Origin: OFTM10 sp964196195
Lineage (GTDB): Bacteria > Actinomycetota > Acidimicrobiia > Acidimicrobiales > Aldehydirespiratoraceae
Direction of reading: 5' to 3'
NCBI GenBank assembly: GCA_964196195.1
Contig: CAXMSE010000019.1
Location: 1-41,396 of the forward strand
DNA: 41,396 nt
The notes beneath the pieces are model-generated. The model was given only the letters and a program-made list of their open reading frames with translations. It searched no databases and had not been told where the DNA came from. Both the position numbers and the translations under genes were made by a program. Position 1 is the stretch's first letter; each line of letters opens with the position of its first letter. This document shows positions 14,890-23,878 of the stretch, one piece after another.

Positions 14890-15816
14890 CTAGTTGCGGC
14901 GACCCTCCAAACGCTCACGCAACGACCGCCTCGGTCGAGGCTCGATCTCGATCCCGCTTCGGGTCGCGACGATTGCGTTTATCTCCGCACCGAGCAGGAG
15001 CCCCATCGACATCAGATACAGCCAGAAGAGCAGGCTCAGTGCGCCTCCGAGCAGGCCGAATACGGCGTTGGCTCCAGATGACGCAGCCTCGAGATACTGG
15101 CTGAAGCCGAGCGAAACCAGCGCCCACCACACCGAGGCGACCAGGGCACCGGGCAGCTCGAACTTCCACGGCGATCGGTGGTTGGGAGCTATGTGAAAGA
15201 CCGTGGCCGCCCAACTCACCAACACGACGAACACCAGGGGCCAACGGAACCAGGTCCACAAGACAGTGAACCATCCGTCGACACCCAGATCGTCGGCGAT
15301 CTGGGCCCCCTCGCCGAACAGGGGTCCTACCACGATCAGCACCATCACGATCGCGGCCACCAGCACGCTGAGAATGGTGAGTCCGAACCCCACCAGGCGG
15401 GTAGACAGCCAGCCCCGCATCTCCTCATGGTCGTAGGCGATATCGAGGGCTTTCACCACGGCCACGAACCCACGAGACGCTGCGTACACCGCCAGCAGCG
15501 CACCGATGGTGAAGGCCCCGGCATTGGTACCGTCGAAGAGGTCCTGCACCGTGGGGTTGAGGGTGTTGCCGGCGCCGAGGGTGTCGGTCATCTGTGTGAG
15601 CAGCCAGTCCTCCACGTCCACCGCAACCGACTCACCGAGGATGCCGTCGGCGGAGCCGAGAGCGGCGGCGAGCACAATCACCGATGGAAAGAAGCCGAGC
15701 AGGGCGAAAAAGGCGATCTCCGCCGACAGGCCGCCGACGCGGTCCTTGGTCCATTCCCGGCGGAGATCTCCGCCGAAGTCCCAAAGCCATGCCGCGATGA
15801 CCTTCACTCGATCCAT
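14890..15816 (-). CDS. YihY/BrkB-family inner membrane protein
   Basis: A 308-residue polytopic membrane protein with about six helices. The family opening is seen in DRVGGLSAEIAFFALLGFFP, followed by conserved segments ASRGFVAVVKALDIAYD and LPGALVASVWWALVSLGFSQ, and the end LYLMSMGLLLGAEINA. The family was once annotated as RNase BN, which is wrong; its function remains unclear. The ATG at 15816 (MDRVKVIAAWLW) is preferred because longer starts would run into the neighbouring transpeptidase gene. The tail is basic. Confidence 0.88.
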   Translation of the reverse strand: MDRVKVIAAWLWDFGGDLRREWTKDRVGGLSAEIAFFALLGFFPSVIVLAAALGSADGILGESVAVDVEDWLLTQMTDTLGAGNTLNPTVQDLFDGTNAGAFTIGALLAVYAASRGFVAVVKALDIAYDHEEMRGWLSTRLVGFGLTILSVLVAAIVMVLIVVGPLFGEGAQIADDLGVDGWFTVLWTWFRWPLVFVVLVSWAATVFHIAPNHRSPWKFELPGALVASVWWALVSLGFSQYLEAASSGANAVFGLLGGALSLLFWLYLMSMGLLLGAEINAIVATRSGIEIEPRPRRSLRERLEGRRN

Positions 15817-15866
15817 CCCGCGATGGTACGGCTCCCGGTTGAGAGCCACTCCGCGACCGGCCGGGG

Positions 15867-16694
15867 TCAGGCCGAGATATCGACGGGAGTGCCCATCGGC
15901 ACGGTGGCCGCGAGGAACTCGATCACATCGTTGGGGATCCTGATGCAGCCGTTTGAGTGGGCACCACCGATCAGGCCGGGTTGGTTGGTGCCGTGAATCG
16001 CAATCACCGGCACACCGCCACCGAAGGTCTCCATCGCCTCGGAGAACCCCGAGAGACTGAGGATGTAGGGGCCGTAAGCGCTTCCGTCCCACTTCTCGAC
16101 GAGGTCGTTCACGAAGAATCGACCCAAGGGGGTGGGAGTGGAGGCGGCCCCGATCACCGCTGCTGTCTCGGCGATGAGCTCCTCAGCGTCCCAGACCTTC
16201 ACGGCTCGATCGGTGAGGTTGATCTCCGCCCGAATGTGGTGAGAGCTGATCTCGGCGTGATCGGCCGGGATCCAACCCTCGGTTCCATTGGGACGAACTG
16301 GTATCTGCACCTTCAGCCACTCCCCATCGGGGGTGCGTTCGGTGATCATCAGCACCAGCTCATTGTCGAAGTAGGTGGGGTTGGTGACCGCGAACTCGAG
16401 CGGGACCGGATCACCATCGGGCTCATCGAGGGGAGCAAGCAACCCGATCTCGGGCTTGATGGTGGCGACGAACGTCTCGTGGAGTTCAGGAGGTCGGACC
16501 GTGGTGGTCGTGGTGGTCGGCGCTGCCGTTGTGGTGGTGGTGGGTGCAGAGCTCGTGGTGGGTGCAGAGCTCGTGGTGGATGTCGGTTCGGCCACAGCCT
16601 CGGGCTCAGCTGCCGCACCCGATCCGCAGGCCGCGCCGAGTAGAGCCACTGCCACCAGGGCTGAGAGAAGACGGACGCGCAACACAGAAGCCAT
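15867..16694 (-). CDS. L,D-transpeptidase lipoprotein (YkuD domain)
   Basis: A 275-residue secreted enzyme that makes 3-3 cross-links in peptidoglycan or attaches proteins to it. A lipoprotein signal peptide ends in LLGAAC with the lipobox Cys near residue 22. It is followed by a Thr/Ser/Pro linker, a small SH3-like middle region (WLKVQIPVRPNGTEGWIPAD), and the YkuD domain carrying IHGTNQ and SNGCIRI, with the catalytic Cys in the latter. The ATG at 16694 gives a standard signal peptide; a longer start is possible and no ribosome-binding site decides. The Lgt in this window would process it. Confidence 0.92.
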   Translation of the reverse strand: MASVLRVRLLSALVAVALLGAACGSGAAAEPEAVAEPTSTTSSAPTTSSAPTTTTTAAPTTTTTTVRPPELHETFVATIKPEIGLLAPLDEPDGDPVPLEFAVTNPTYFDNELVLMITERTPDGEWLKVQIPVRPNGTEGWIPADHAEISSHHIRAEINLTDRAVKVWDAEELIAETAAVIGAASTPTPLGRFFVNDLVEKWDGSAYGPYILSLSGFSEAMETFGGGVPVIAIHGTNQPGLIGGAHSNGCIRIPNDVIEFLAATVPMGTPVDISA

Positions 16695-16756
16695 CGTAGA
16701 GATCCAATCGGCATCATGCCCGCCCCACATGACCAAACGTGCGCGATCGAGCTGTT

Positions 16757-18664
16757 CTAGGGCTCGACGATGGCGAAGTTGCCTTCGAACTGATCGAGAG
16801 CGCCCAGCACCATGAGCACGGCCTCCGTATCGCCATCCAATCGAAGGCTCCCGTCGACGAGGGCATCGGGAATCGATGCCCGACCGGTGAGGATCTGTCC
16901 GAGGAGACGTTTGGTGAGCGTGAGGGTGGCGTCGGCATCGGGGTCGCTGCGGCCCGCGACGTGGTGGAGCGCACAGTTGTCGAGCCCAAGTATGTGGTCT
17001 TCGTCGATATCGGTGAAGTGCCAGTTGAGCACCGCACGCTTACCTTCCACCTCCTGCGCCTTGAGCCTCACCCCCAGCGCATCGAACACCTGCTCGACCG
17101 TGAGCGCATTGGTCATCGCTCGCCCGGCTCCGCCCACGACGGGTTTGCCCGATCTGAGTTCCTGTGCGCCCGTGAGATAGAAGTTGCGCCAGGGGCCCGA
17201 CTCGGCCTGGTAGCCGAGCTGCTCGAAGGTGTCGGCCTGCAGTAGGCGCCCCTCCTGGTTGGACGGGTCGGCGAACACGAGATGGTTCAGCAGCTGGGCG
17301 ACCCAGCGATAGTCGCCCTCCTCGAAGGCCGATCGGGCCCGGGCGATCACCGCATCGGCACCGCCGATGGCCTCGACATAACGCGACCCAGCCTGTTCGG
17401 GCGGATGGGGGTTGAGGTTGGCCGGATTGCCGTCGAACCACCCGAGGTAGCGCTGATACACCGCCTTCGAGTTGTGACTGACGGTGCCGTAGTACTCCCG
17501 GGTGTGGCCCTGGGCGCCGAAACAGTCGGGCAGTTCCAACAACTCAGCTATCTCCATCGACGTGTGGCCGTGGTTGGCGAGCCTCATGGTCTGGTCGTGG
17601 AGCCAGCGATACACATCGCGCTGCTTCACCAAGAACTCGTGGGCATCGGCCTGCCCGAAACGCGGCCAATGATGGGTCGAGAAGAGGGTGTCGGTCTGAT
17701 CGATGAACAGCTCGATCGCCTCGTTGATGTATTTGCTCCACCCCAACGTGTCGCGCACCTGGGCACCTCGGGGGGTGAGGATGTTGTGCATGGTGTGGGT
17801 GCAGTTCTCGGCCATACACAGCAGGCGCTTGTCGGGGAACAAGAAGTTCATCTCCGCCGGTGCCTCGCCGCCGGGTGTGTTCTGGAACACGATCCGGATC
17901 CCATCCACGTCGAGTTCGGTGCCCGTGATGGAGACCTCCTCGGTGGGCGCCACCAGCGCTGAGGTGGCCGTGGGGGTCCGCTTACCCAAGCCCGAGTCGA
18001 CATGTCCGAGCGGCCCCGCCGGCAGCAGTGAGCCGAACATGTAGCCGGCGCGACGAAGCATCGCCGGACCCGCAATCACATTCTCGCTCACTGCCTCGGT
18101 GAGAAATCCCTCCGGAGCGATCACCCGAACGTCGCCGGCCTCGACCGCCTCTTCGGTGGTGACCCCCAGTATCCCGCCGAAATGGTCGGCATGGGAATGG
18201 GTGTAGATCACGGCGCGGACAGGGCGCTCGCCGAGGGTTGCATTCGCCAGCTCCAGACACGCTCGAGCCGTCGCCGCGGTGGTGAGCACATCAACCAGCA
18301 CCCACCCCGTGGCGCCCTCGACGAAGGTGATGTTGGAGATGTCGTAGCCGCGGGCCTGCCACACGCCGTCGGCCACCTCGAACAGTCCGTGCACGGCGTT
18401 GAGCTGACCCTGGCGCCACAGGCTGGGGTTCACCGAGGCGGGTACGGTCTGGGACTCATCACCGCGTAGGAAGTCGTGCGCCGACGTATCCCATGCCACT
18501 CCCCTTTCCGACTCGATCACGCCCGTGGGGTGGGTGGCGATGAGACCGCGGGTGGCACGGTCCCAGTCGCCAGGATCGTCGAGGGACAGCACCGCCCCCA
18601 ACTCGCGATTGAGCCGGGCCGTGTGACCGGATGCGGGCTTGGGCTGGCGGGCGTCGTCGCTCAT
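16757..18664 (-). CDS. Alkyl sulfatase, SdsA/BDS1 family
   Basis: A 635-residue metallo-beta-lactamase-fold sulfatase. The zinc-binding THSHADHFGG motif lies near residue 160, with further ligands in the AENCTHTMHN region and STHHWPRFG. The alkyl-sulfatase dimerisation domain (YYGTVSHNSKAVYQRYLGWF) follows, then a C-terminal SCP2-like lipid-binding domain (NALTVEQVFDALGVRLKAQE onward). Known members hydrolyse primary or secondary alkyl sulfates such as detergents. No signal peptide is evident. The ATG at 18664 (MSDDARQPKP) is used; a longer frame would overlap the divergent DUF1697 gene, whose start is 40 bp away. Confidence 0.9.
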   Translation of the reverse strand: MSDDARQPKPASGHTARLNRELGAVLSLDDPGDWDRATRGLIATHPTGVIESERGVAWDTSAHDFLRGDESQTVPASVNPSLWRQGQLNAVHGLFEVADGVWQARGYDISNITFVEGATGWVLVDVLTTAATARACLELANATLGERPVRAVIYTHSHADHFGGILGVTTEEAVEAGDVRVIAPEGFLTEAVSENVIAGPAMLRRAGYMFGSLLPAGPLGHVDSGLGKRTPTATSALVAPTEEVSITGTELDVDGIRIVFQNTPGGEAPAEMNFLFPDKRLLCMAENCTHTMHNILTPRGAQVRDTLGWSKYINEAIELFIDQTDTLFSTHHWPRFGQADAHEFLVKQRDVYRWLHDQTMRLANHGHTSMEIAELLELPDCFGAQGHTREYYGTVSHNSKAVYQRYLGWFDGNPANLNPHPPEQAGSRYVEAIGGADAVIARARSAFEEGDYRWVAQLLNHLVFADPSNQEGRLLQADTFEQLGYQAESGPWRNFYLTGAQELRSGKPVVGGAGRAMTNALTVEQVFDALGVRLKAQEVEGKRAVLNWHFTDIDEDHILGLDNCALHHVAGRSDPDADATLTLTKRLLGQILTGRASIPDALVDGSLRLDGDTEAVLMVLGALDQFEGNFAIVEP

Positions 18665-18704
18665 GGCCGCAGTATGTCGCAAAGGCTCGCTACGGTCATG
18701 ATCC

Positions 18705-19250
18705 GTGATCAGACGGGTGGCCTTCTTCAGGGGAGTCAATGTGGGAGGCCACAACCGGGTACCGATGGCCGAACTACGCGAGGTGTTCACCCAACTCGGC
18801 TACACCGGCGTCGGTTCGGTGATCCAGAGCGGCAATGTCGTCTTCGACTCCGCCGCCACCGACAGCGAAGCAAGCGTCGCGATCTCAGACGCAGTACGGC
18901 ACCGCTTCGATCTGCGCGTGCCGATCACCCTTCGCACCGCCGACGCCTTCGCTGCTGCCGTGGAGGCTCACCCGTTCCCGCCGGGCGAGGTCGAGGCGAA
19001 ATTCCACCACATCATGTTCCTCACCGAGCCCGCTCCCAGCGACGCGGCCGAGCGTCTCGGCGAACGCGCCGATAACGACGATTTCGCCGTCATCGGGAGC
19101 GAGGTACACGTGAGGTACAACCAGGGCTCGGCCCGGGCCCGCTTCAATGTGGGATGGGTCGATGGTCAGCTGGCCACCGTTGCGACCGCGCGCAATCTCG
19201 CGACCTGCCAGAAGGTGGCAGACCTCATCGAGGCCCCACCAGCGCGTTAG
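18705..19250 (+). CDS. DUF1697 family protein
   Basis: A 181-residue cytoplasmic protein with the family's opening RRVAFFRGVNVGGHNRVPMA and the following YTGVGSVIQSGNVVF, ending in TARNLATCQKVADL. The family is widespread, and I know of no established biochemical role. GTG at 18705 gives the full domain. It diverges from the alkyl sulfatase gene and converges on nrdJ, with 19 bp between the two stop codons. Confidence 0.88.
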   Translation: MIRRVAFFRGVNVGGHNRVPMAELREVFTQLGYTGVGSVIQSGNVVFDSAATDSEASVAISDAVRHRFDLRVPITLRTADAFAAAVEAHPFPPGEVEAKFHHIMFLTEPAPSDAAERLGERADNDDFAVIGSEVHVRYNQGSARARFNVGWVDGQLATVATARNLATCQKVADLIEAPPAR

Positions 19251-19269
19251 TGGGTGGGAGGTGGGCCGC

Positions 19270-22137
19270 TCAGCTACAACCGCTGGTGGTTCCGCAGTCG
19301 CCGCAGACGTAGCAGGCGCCGGCCCGCTGCATCGGCACGCCACAAGTCATGCAGAACGGTGCATGAACTGCCGAGGCTCGGGAAACCACCGGGGTGGAGG
19401 GCCTCTGCGCGGCGGCTGGCTCTTCAGGAGCGGAATCAGCTCCGAACTCCAGCTGGGCGACGAGCTCGGAAGGCGAAGGGACCGATGGCGGATCCGGTGG
19501 GATATCGGACCCCTGCACGGTTTCGGTGACCTGCTCGACCACGCCGGGCAGGGTGGGCTCGGTGCGTTCGTCGGTGGTGAGGATCCCGAGCCCAGCTCGT
19601 TCCTCCACATCGAGGTACATCACCGCGAGACGGCGGAAGAGATAGTCCATCAGGCTGCTGCTGATACGGATCTCGGGGTCGTCGGTCATGCCCGCAGGCT
19701 CGAAGCGCATCCCGATGAACGCCTCGACGAATGCCCTCAGAGGCACGCCGTACTGCAGCCCATGGCTGAGCGAGATGGCGAAGGCATCCATGATCCCCGC
19801 GAGGGTGGACCCCTGCTTGGAGACCCTCACGAAGATCTCGCCGGGGCGACCATCGTCGTATTCGCCCACGGTGACGAAACCCTTGCAATCGGCAACCCGG
19901 AAATCGAAGGTGCGCGAGCTGCGGGCCCGGGGCAGACGCTCGCGCACCGGGGTGGCGATGATCTTCTCGACAATCCGCTCGACCACCTTGGTGGTGACCG
20001 CGACAGCGTCGTCGGCATCCTCGGCGGCATCCTCGCTGCCGTCGCCAGTCGACATCGGCTGGGCGACCTTGCAGTTGTCGCGGTAGAGGGCAACGGCTTT
20101 CAGGCCGAGCCTCCAAGACTCGATCAATAGCAACTCCACCTCTTCGACCGAGGCCTCCTCGGGAAGATTGACCGTTTTGGAGATCGCACCCGACAAGAAT
20201 GGCTGCACGGCTCCCATCATCTTCACGTGACCGAGGTAGTGGATGGGGTTGTCGCCCAGCGAGCAGGCGAAGACGGCCACATGCTCACTCTTGAAGCCCG
20301 GCGCGCCGAGAATGGTGTGGTGCTCTTCGATGTGAGCGAGGATCGCATCGGCTTCGGCATCGGTGTAGCCAAGACGACGCAGGGCCCGCGGGATTGTGCG
20401 GTTGACGAAGCTCATCGAGCCTCCACCCACGAGACGCTTGAACTTCACCAGGCCGAGATCGGGCTCGATGCCGGTGGTATCGCAGTCCATCAGCAAGCCG
20501 ATGGTGCCGGTGGGCGCGAGCACGGTGGCCTGGGAGTTGCGGATGCCGTCGGTGACGGCGCGCTCGCAGGTGTCGTCCCAGGCGAGACGGGCTGCATCGA
20601 GAATCGCCGGCGGCGCCAGATCTTCATCGATCTGAGCGGCGCCCGCACGGTGCTGCTCCAGCACCCGCAGGACATGTTCACGGTTGTCGTGGAAGCCCGC
20701 GAACGGACCCATCCGGGCCGCGAGCTGTGCCGAGGTGCGGTAGGCCTCGCCGGTCATCAGGGCGGTGATCGACGCGGCCACGGCCCTACCCTCATCGGAG
20801 TCGTAGGGCAGGCCCAGAGCCATCAGCAGGGCACCTAGATTGGCGTATCCGAGACCGAGCTGGCGGAAGGCTCGAGCATTGTCGCCGATACGCGGGGTGG
20901 GGTAGTCGGCGTTGCCGACGAGGATCTCCTGAGCAGTGAGAACCACCCCGATGGCATGGGAGAACCCCTCGACGTCGAACCCGTCGGCCCCCGCGCCCTC
21001 GTGGCCGGTGAGGAAGGAGAGGAGGTTGAGCGAGGCGAGGTTGCAGGCCGAGTCGTCGAGGTGGACGTATTCGCTGCAAGGGTTGCTGGCATTGATGCGA
21101 CCGGTGGTGGCGGCGGTGTGCCAATGGTTGATGGTGGTGTCGAACTGGACGCCGGGATCTGCACATTCCCACGACGCCCGAGCCACCTGGCGGAAGAGAT
21201 CGCGTGCCTTCATCGTGCGATCGACCTTGCCGGTGGTGCGAGCAACGAGGTTCCAGTCGCCGTCGTCGACTACTGCCTGCATGAACTCGTCGGTGACACG
21301 GATGGAGTTGTTGGCGTTCTGGTACTGCACCGAGTGGATGTCGGCACCGTCAAGCGACATGTCGAAGCCGGCGGCCTGCAGGGCGCGTGCCTTGTGCTCT
21401 TCGCGGGCCTTGCACCAGATGAATTCCTCGATATCGGGGTGATCGGCATCGAGGAGCACCATCTTGGCGGCGCGGCGGGTCTTGCCACCGGACTTGATGG
21501 TGCCGGCCGACGCATCGGCGCCCCGCATGAAGCTCACGGGTCCGCTCGCGGTGCCCCCACCCTCGAGAAGTTCGGTGGATGCCCGGATGTCGCTCAGGTT
21601 CACGCCGGCACCGCTGCCGCCCTTGAAGATCCGGCCCTCCTCGGCGTACCAGTTGAGAATGGAGTTCATGCTGTCGTCGACCGACAAGATGAAGCAGGCC
21701 GACGCCTGCTGGGGGACGCCCTCGACTCCGATGTTGAACCACACGGGCGAGTTGAAGGCCACCTTCTGGGTGGCGAGCATGTGGGAGAGCTCGGCTCGAA
21801 AGCTCGTGGCCTCGGCAGCATCGACGAAGTAGCCGTCGCGCTCGCCCCATGCGGCGATGGCGTCGACGACGCGATCGATGACCTGCTTGAGTGAGGATTC
21901 ACGCTCGGGCGTACCGAGGGCCCCCCGGAAATACTTCTGGGCGAGGATGTTGGTGGCGTTCTGAGACCATGAAGCAGGCACCTCTACGCCGAGTTGCTCG
22001 AAGGCAACCGACCCATCGCGGTGATCGATCAGGCGGGCATCACGCAGCTCCCACTCGATGTCGTCATACGGGTGGGTTCCCTCGGTGGTAAAACGGCGAC
22101 CAAGGCCGAGGGCGGCTTGCTGAGGGGCGAGTGCCAT
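19270..22137 (-). CDS. nrdJ: Adenosylcobalamin-dependent (class II) ribonucleotide reductase
   Basis: A 955-residue enzyme that reduces ribonucleotides to deoxyribonucleotides without oxygen, using coenzyme B12 to generate the thiyl radical. Recognisable blocks are FNSPVWFNIG, QASACFILSV, FKGGSGAGVNLSDIR and the active-site NPCSEYVHLDDSACNLASL. The C-terminal end carries the redox/zinc CxxC pairs (CMTCGVP and CYVCGDCG) that relay electrons from thioredoxin. A low-complexity linker separates the core from that ribbon. No second RNR class is in the window. The 386-bp upstream gap may hold regulatory RNA or protein sites (see that entry). Confidence 0.97.
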   Translation of the reverse strand: MALAPQQAALGLGRRFTTEGTHPYDDIEWELRDARLIDHRDGSVAFEQLGVEVPASWSQNATNILAQKYFRGALGTPERESSLKQVIDRVVDAIAAWGERDGYFVDAAEATSFRAELSHMLATQKVAFNSPVWFNIGVEGVPQQASACFILSVDDSMNSILNWYAEEGRIFKGGSGAGVNLSDIRASTELLEGGGTASGPVSFMRGADASAGTIKSGGKTRRAAKMVLLDADHPDIEEFIWCKAREEHKARALQAAGFDMSLDGADIHSVQYQNANNSIRVTDEFMQAVVDDGDWNLVARTTGKVDRTMKARDLFRQVARASWECADPGVQFDTTINHWHTAATTGRINASNPCSEYVHLDDSACNLASLNLLSFLTGHEGAGADGFDVEGFSHAIGVVLTAQEILVGNADYPTPRIGDNARAFRQLGLGYANLGALLMALGLPYDSDEGRAVAASITALMTGEAYRTSAQLAARMGPFAGFHDNREHVLRVLEQHRAGAAQIDEDLAPPAILDAARLAWDDTCERAVTDGIRNSQATVLAPTGTIGLLMDCDTTGIEPDLGLVKFKRLVGGGSMSFVNRTIPRALRRLGYTDAEADAILAHIEEHHTILGAPGFKSEHVAVFACSLGDNPIHYLGHVKMMGAVQPFLSGAISKTVNLPEEASVEEVELLLIESWRLGLKAVALYRDNCKVAQPMSTGDGSEDAAEDADDAVAVTTKVVERIVEKIIATPVRERLPRARSSRTFDFRVADCKGFVTVGEYDDGRPGEIFVRVSKQGSTLAGIMDAFAISLSHGLQYGVPLRAFVEAFIGMRFEPAGMTDDPEIRISSSLMDYLFRRLAVMYLDVEERAGLGILTTDERTEPTLPGVVEQVTETVQGSDIPPDPPSVPSPSELVAQLEFGADSAPEEPAAAQRPSTPVVSRASAVHAPFCMTCGVPMQRAGACYVCGDCGTTSGCS

Positions 22138-22523
22138 AAGGGTTTAGGCCTTTCGAAACGGATCCGAGATTAGAACTACGTTATCGTAATTTCGCGGATG
22201 CAATCCAACTCGGGAGCAGGGTTGCCATGGAGGACAGGTCGACCCGGGTCAGAGGGCAGCACCGAAGTGCGGCTTCCCCACACCCCCCTGGGCGTAGGGC
22301 CCCCAAGGAGCAGTTTCGACTCAGTTTCGAGACGTTTTGCCACCACCATCCTGATGACCCATCCGCCACAGCAATGAGATTCTACGGCCGAACCCATGTG
22401 GACCAAAAGGGGAACGGATGTGGATTCCCAGTGGATTTCGCGGGTCTTCATCCACAGTCTTTCCCCAGGCCGGCACAACAGGGCCACAACAGCCCAACCG
22501 ACGGGCCGCTAACGTCGAATCAG
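22138..22523 (-). promoter_or_regulatory. nrdJ/reductase divergent intergenic region
   Basis: No gene is convincing in these 386 bp; a plus-strand open frame from 22227 is only an upstream extension of the reductase frame. On the nrdJ leader strand there is a very stable hairpin GCAC-TTCG-GTGC (22259-22270) beside G/C-rich sequence. Nearer nrdJ is a small inverted repeat TACG-N4-CGTA (about 22178-22189). On the other side are four TGTGGA/TCCACA sequences (22397-22405, 22419-22427, 22430-22438, 22448-22456). The last, TCATCCACA, has one mismatch to the DnaA box TTATCCACA. No cobalamin riboswitch core was found. Confidence 0.4.
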
Positions 22524-23273
22524 ATGCAGCAGCTATACCCCCACACCGAAGCAAGGGCCGATCCGCTCCAGTTGTACCCCTCCGACCACCGCCCGACCCC
22601 GAGCGAGCGGCCGTGGGTGATGGCCAACATGGTGGCGAGTACCGACGGAGCAATCGCCATCGACGGAGTGAGCGGAGGCCTCGGTGGCGAAGGCGACCAG
22701 GTCGTCTTTCGCGCCATCAGAGCGAGCTGTGATTGGATCGTGGTTGCCGCGGGTACGGCTTCGGCCGAGCGCTACGGGGTGCCCCGCCCCGGAGCCGATG
22801 TGATTGAGCAACGCGTCGCCACTGGGCGAGCCAGGGCCGCACGCCTGGCGGTGGTGACGGCGTCGGTGAGCCTCGACCCGAGCCTGCCAATGTTTGCCGA
22901 CCAGCGCGCCGGTGAGGCGCTCCCGCTGGTGATCACAGGCGCCGACCCGCCGCCTGATCGAGTGGCCGCGATCGGCGACCGAGCCGAGTGGACTCATCTC
23001 GACGCGCCGCGACCCACTCCGGAAATGGTGATGGCCGAACTCTTCACTCGTGGCGCCCGCGTGGTGCTCGCGGAGGGGGGACCTTCGTTCAACGGTCAAC
23101 TCGTCGACGCGGGTCTGGTGGACGAGCTGTGCATCACCATTTCGCCCCAGTTGGTAGGGGGAACGTCCTCTCGCATAGTGAGTGGCGCATCCCACGCCAA
23201 GCCGGCCGAACTGAGGCTCGGGCGCCTTCTCGAGCACGACGGGGCGCTCTTCGCCAGGTACGTTCGAACCTGA
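22524..23273 (+). CDS. RibD C-terminal-domain (pyrimidine reductase-like) protein
   Basis: A 249-residue stand-alone reductase domain of the RibD-C/dihydrofolate-reductase-like fold. Family landmarks are PWVMANMVASTDGAIAIDG, DWIVVAAGTASAERYG and the end segment RVVLAEGGPSFNGQLVDAGL leading to DELCITISP. No deaminase domain is attached, so it is not a complete RibD. Such proteins include riboflavin-pathway reductases and uncharacterised NADPH enzymes. The ATG at 22524 is chosen since sequence conservation begins after it. Its TGA abuts the stop of the LysM gene on the other strand (TGATCA, zero gap). Confidence 0.85.
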   Translation: MQQLYPHTEARADPLQLYPSDHRPTPSERPWVMANMVASTDGAIAIDGVSGGLGGEGDQVVFRAIRASCDWIVVAAGTASAERYGVPRPGADVIEQRVATGRARAARLAVVTASVSLDPSLPMFADQRAGEALPLVITGADPPPDRVAAIGDRAEWTHLDAPRPTPEMVMAELFTRGARVVLAEGGPSFNGQLVDAGLVDELCITISPQLVGGTSSRIVSGASHAKPAELRLGRLLEHDGALFARYVRT

Positions 23274-23669
23274 TCAATCGAGCAGGCGGCTGGGGATGAC
23301 GATCTGCTGTCCGGGCTGCAAGGTGGAGGATTGCACCAGGTGACCCAGCTCATCCACCAGAGCTCGCGGATCGCCATCGGGATCGAACGATCGGGCAATG
23401 TCCCAGAGGGTGTCGCCGGGCTGCACCGTGATTACCACAGAGGCTTCGACCAGTGACTCGGGTGTGGGCGTGGCATCGGCCTGACGCCCGAAAGAGAGCA
23501 CACCGATGAGTGTGCCGGCGAGTAGGGCAAGGGCCACCAGCCGGCGACGACGATAGACCTCGGCGGCCTGACGCTTGGGAAGTGGGAGCGTGTGGACCTC
23601 GTGATGAGCAGGCGACTGGGTGGATCTCGGAGCGAAGATCGGGGGCTGGGGTGCGAAGACTGCGGTCAT
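23274..23669 (-). CDS. LysM membrane protein divergent from lexA (YneA/ChiZ/DivS-like position)
   Basis: A 131-residue protein with a basic cytoplasmic N-terminus (YRRRR), one transmembrane helix (LVALALLAGTLIGVLSFG) and an external LysM domain (VITVQPGDTLWDIARSF to LQPGQQIVIP) that binds peptidoglycan. Small LysM proteins divergent from lexA are known SOS-induced cell-division blockers: YneA in Bacillus, Rv2719c/ChiZ in Mycobacterium and DivS in Corynebacterium. Position, domain and the shared LexA-box array suggest the same role. No hydrolase domain is present. The ATG at 23669 is used; longer frames would run into the LexA boxes. Confidence 0.85.
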   Translation of the reverse strand: MTAVFAPQPPIFAPRSTQSPAHHEVHTLPLPKRQAAEVYRRRRLVALALLAGTLIGVLSFGRQADATPTPESLVEASVVITVQPGDTLWDIARSFDPDGDPRALVDELGHLVQSSTLQPGQQIVIPSRLLD

Positions 23670-23737
23670 GGTTCTGATCTTGATAGAGGGGTGTGACACT
23701 CGGGCCGTGGAATTGTTTTGGCTCAGGTACTTGACGC

Positions 23738-23807
23738 CGAACGAATGTTTGACGAACATGTGTGCGACGAACAACTGTTCGAATAGTCAACACCGAACAC
23801 CCGTTCG
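23738..23807. promoter_or_regulatory. Array of four LexA (SOS) boxes
   Basis: Four sites follow CGAAC-N4-GTTCG. 23768-23781 (CGAACAACTGTTCG) and 23794-23807 (CGAACACCCGTTCG) are perfect palindromes. 23738-23751 (CGAACGAATGTTTG) has one change. 23753-23766 (CGAACATGTGTGCG) has a good left half only. The first three start exactly 15 bp apart with a single base between 14-bp sites. TTGACG hexamers at 23731 and 23749 are embedded in the array and could be -35 elements for lexA. The array lies between the divergent LysM and lexA genes and should repress both. Confidence 0.9.
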
Positions 23808-23878
23808 TTGTCAACAACCAGTCCACCGATCTTCCACAGGTCATCCACAGGACCATCCAGCCCACGCCGGAGGCGCCA

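Noticed and set aside
22138..22523. Cobalamin riboswitch upstream of the B12-dependent nrdJ
   Set aside because: The leader has G-rich stems and GGGGAAGCCGC, but not the B12-box pattern (AGYCMGGAGACCKGCC) or the GCTGCCCCCGCAACTG core.
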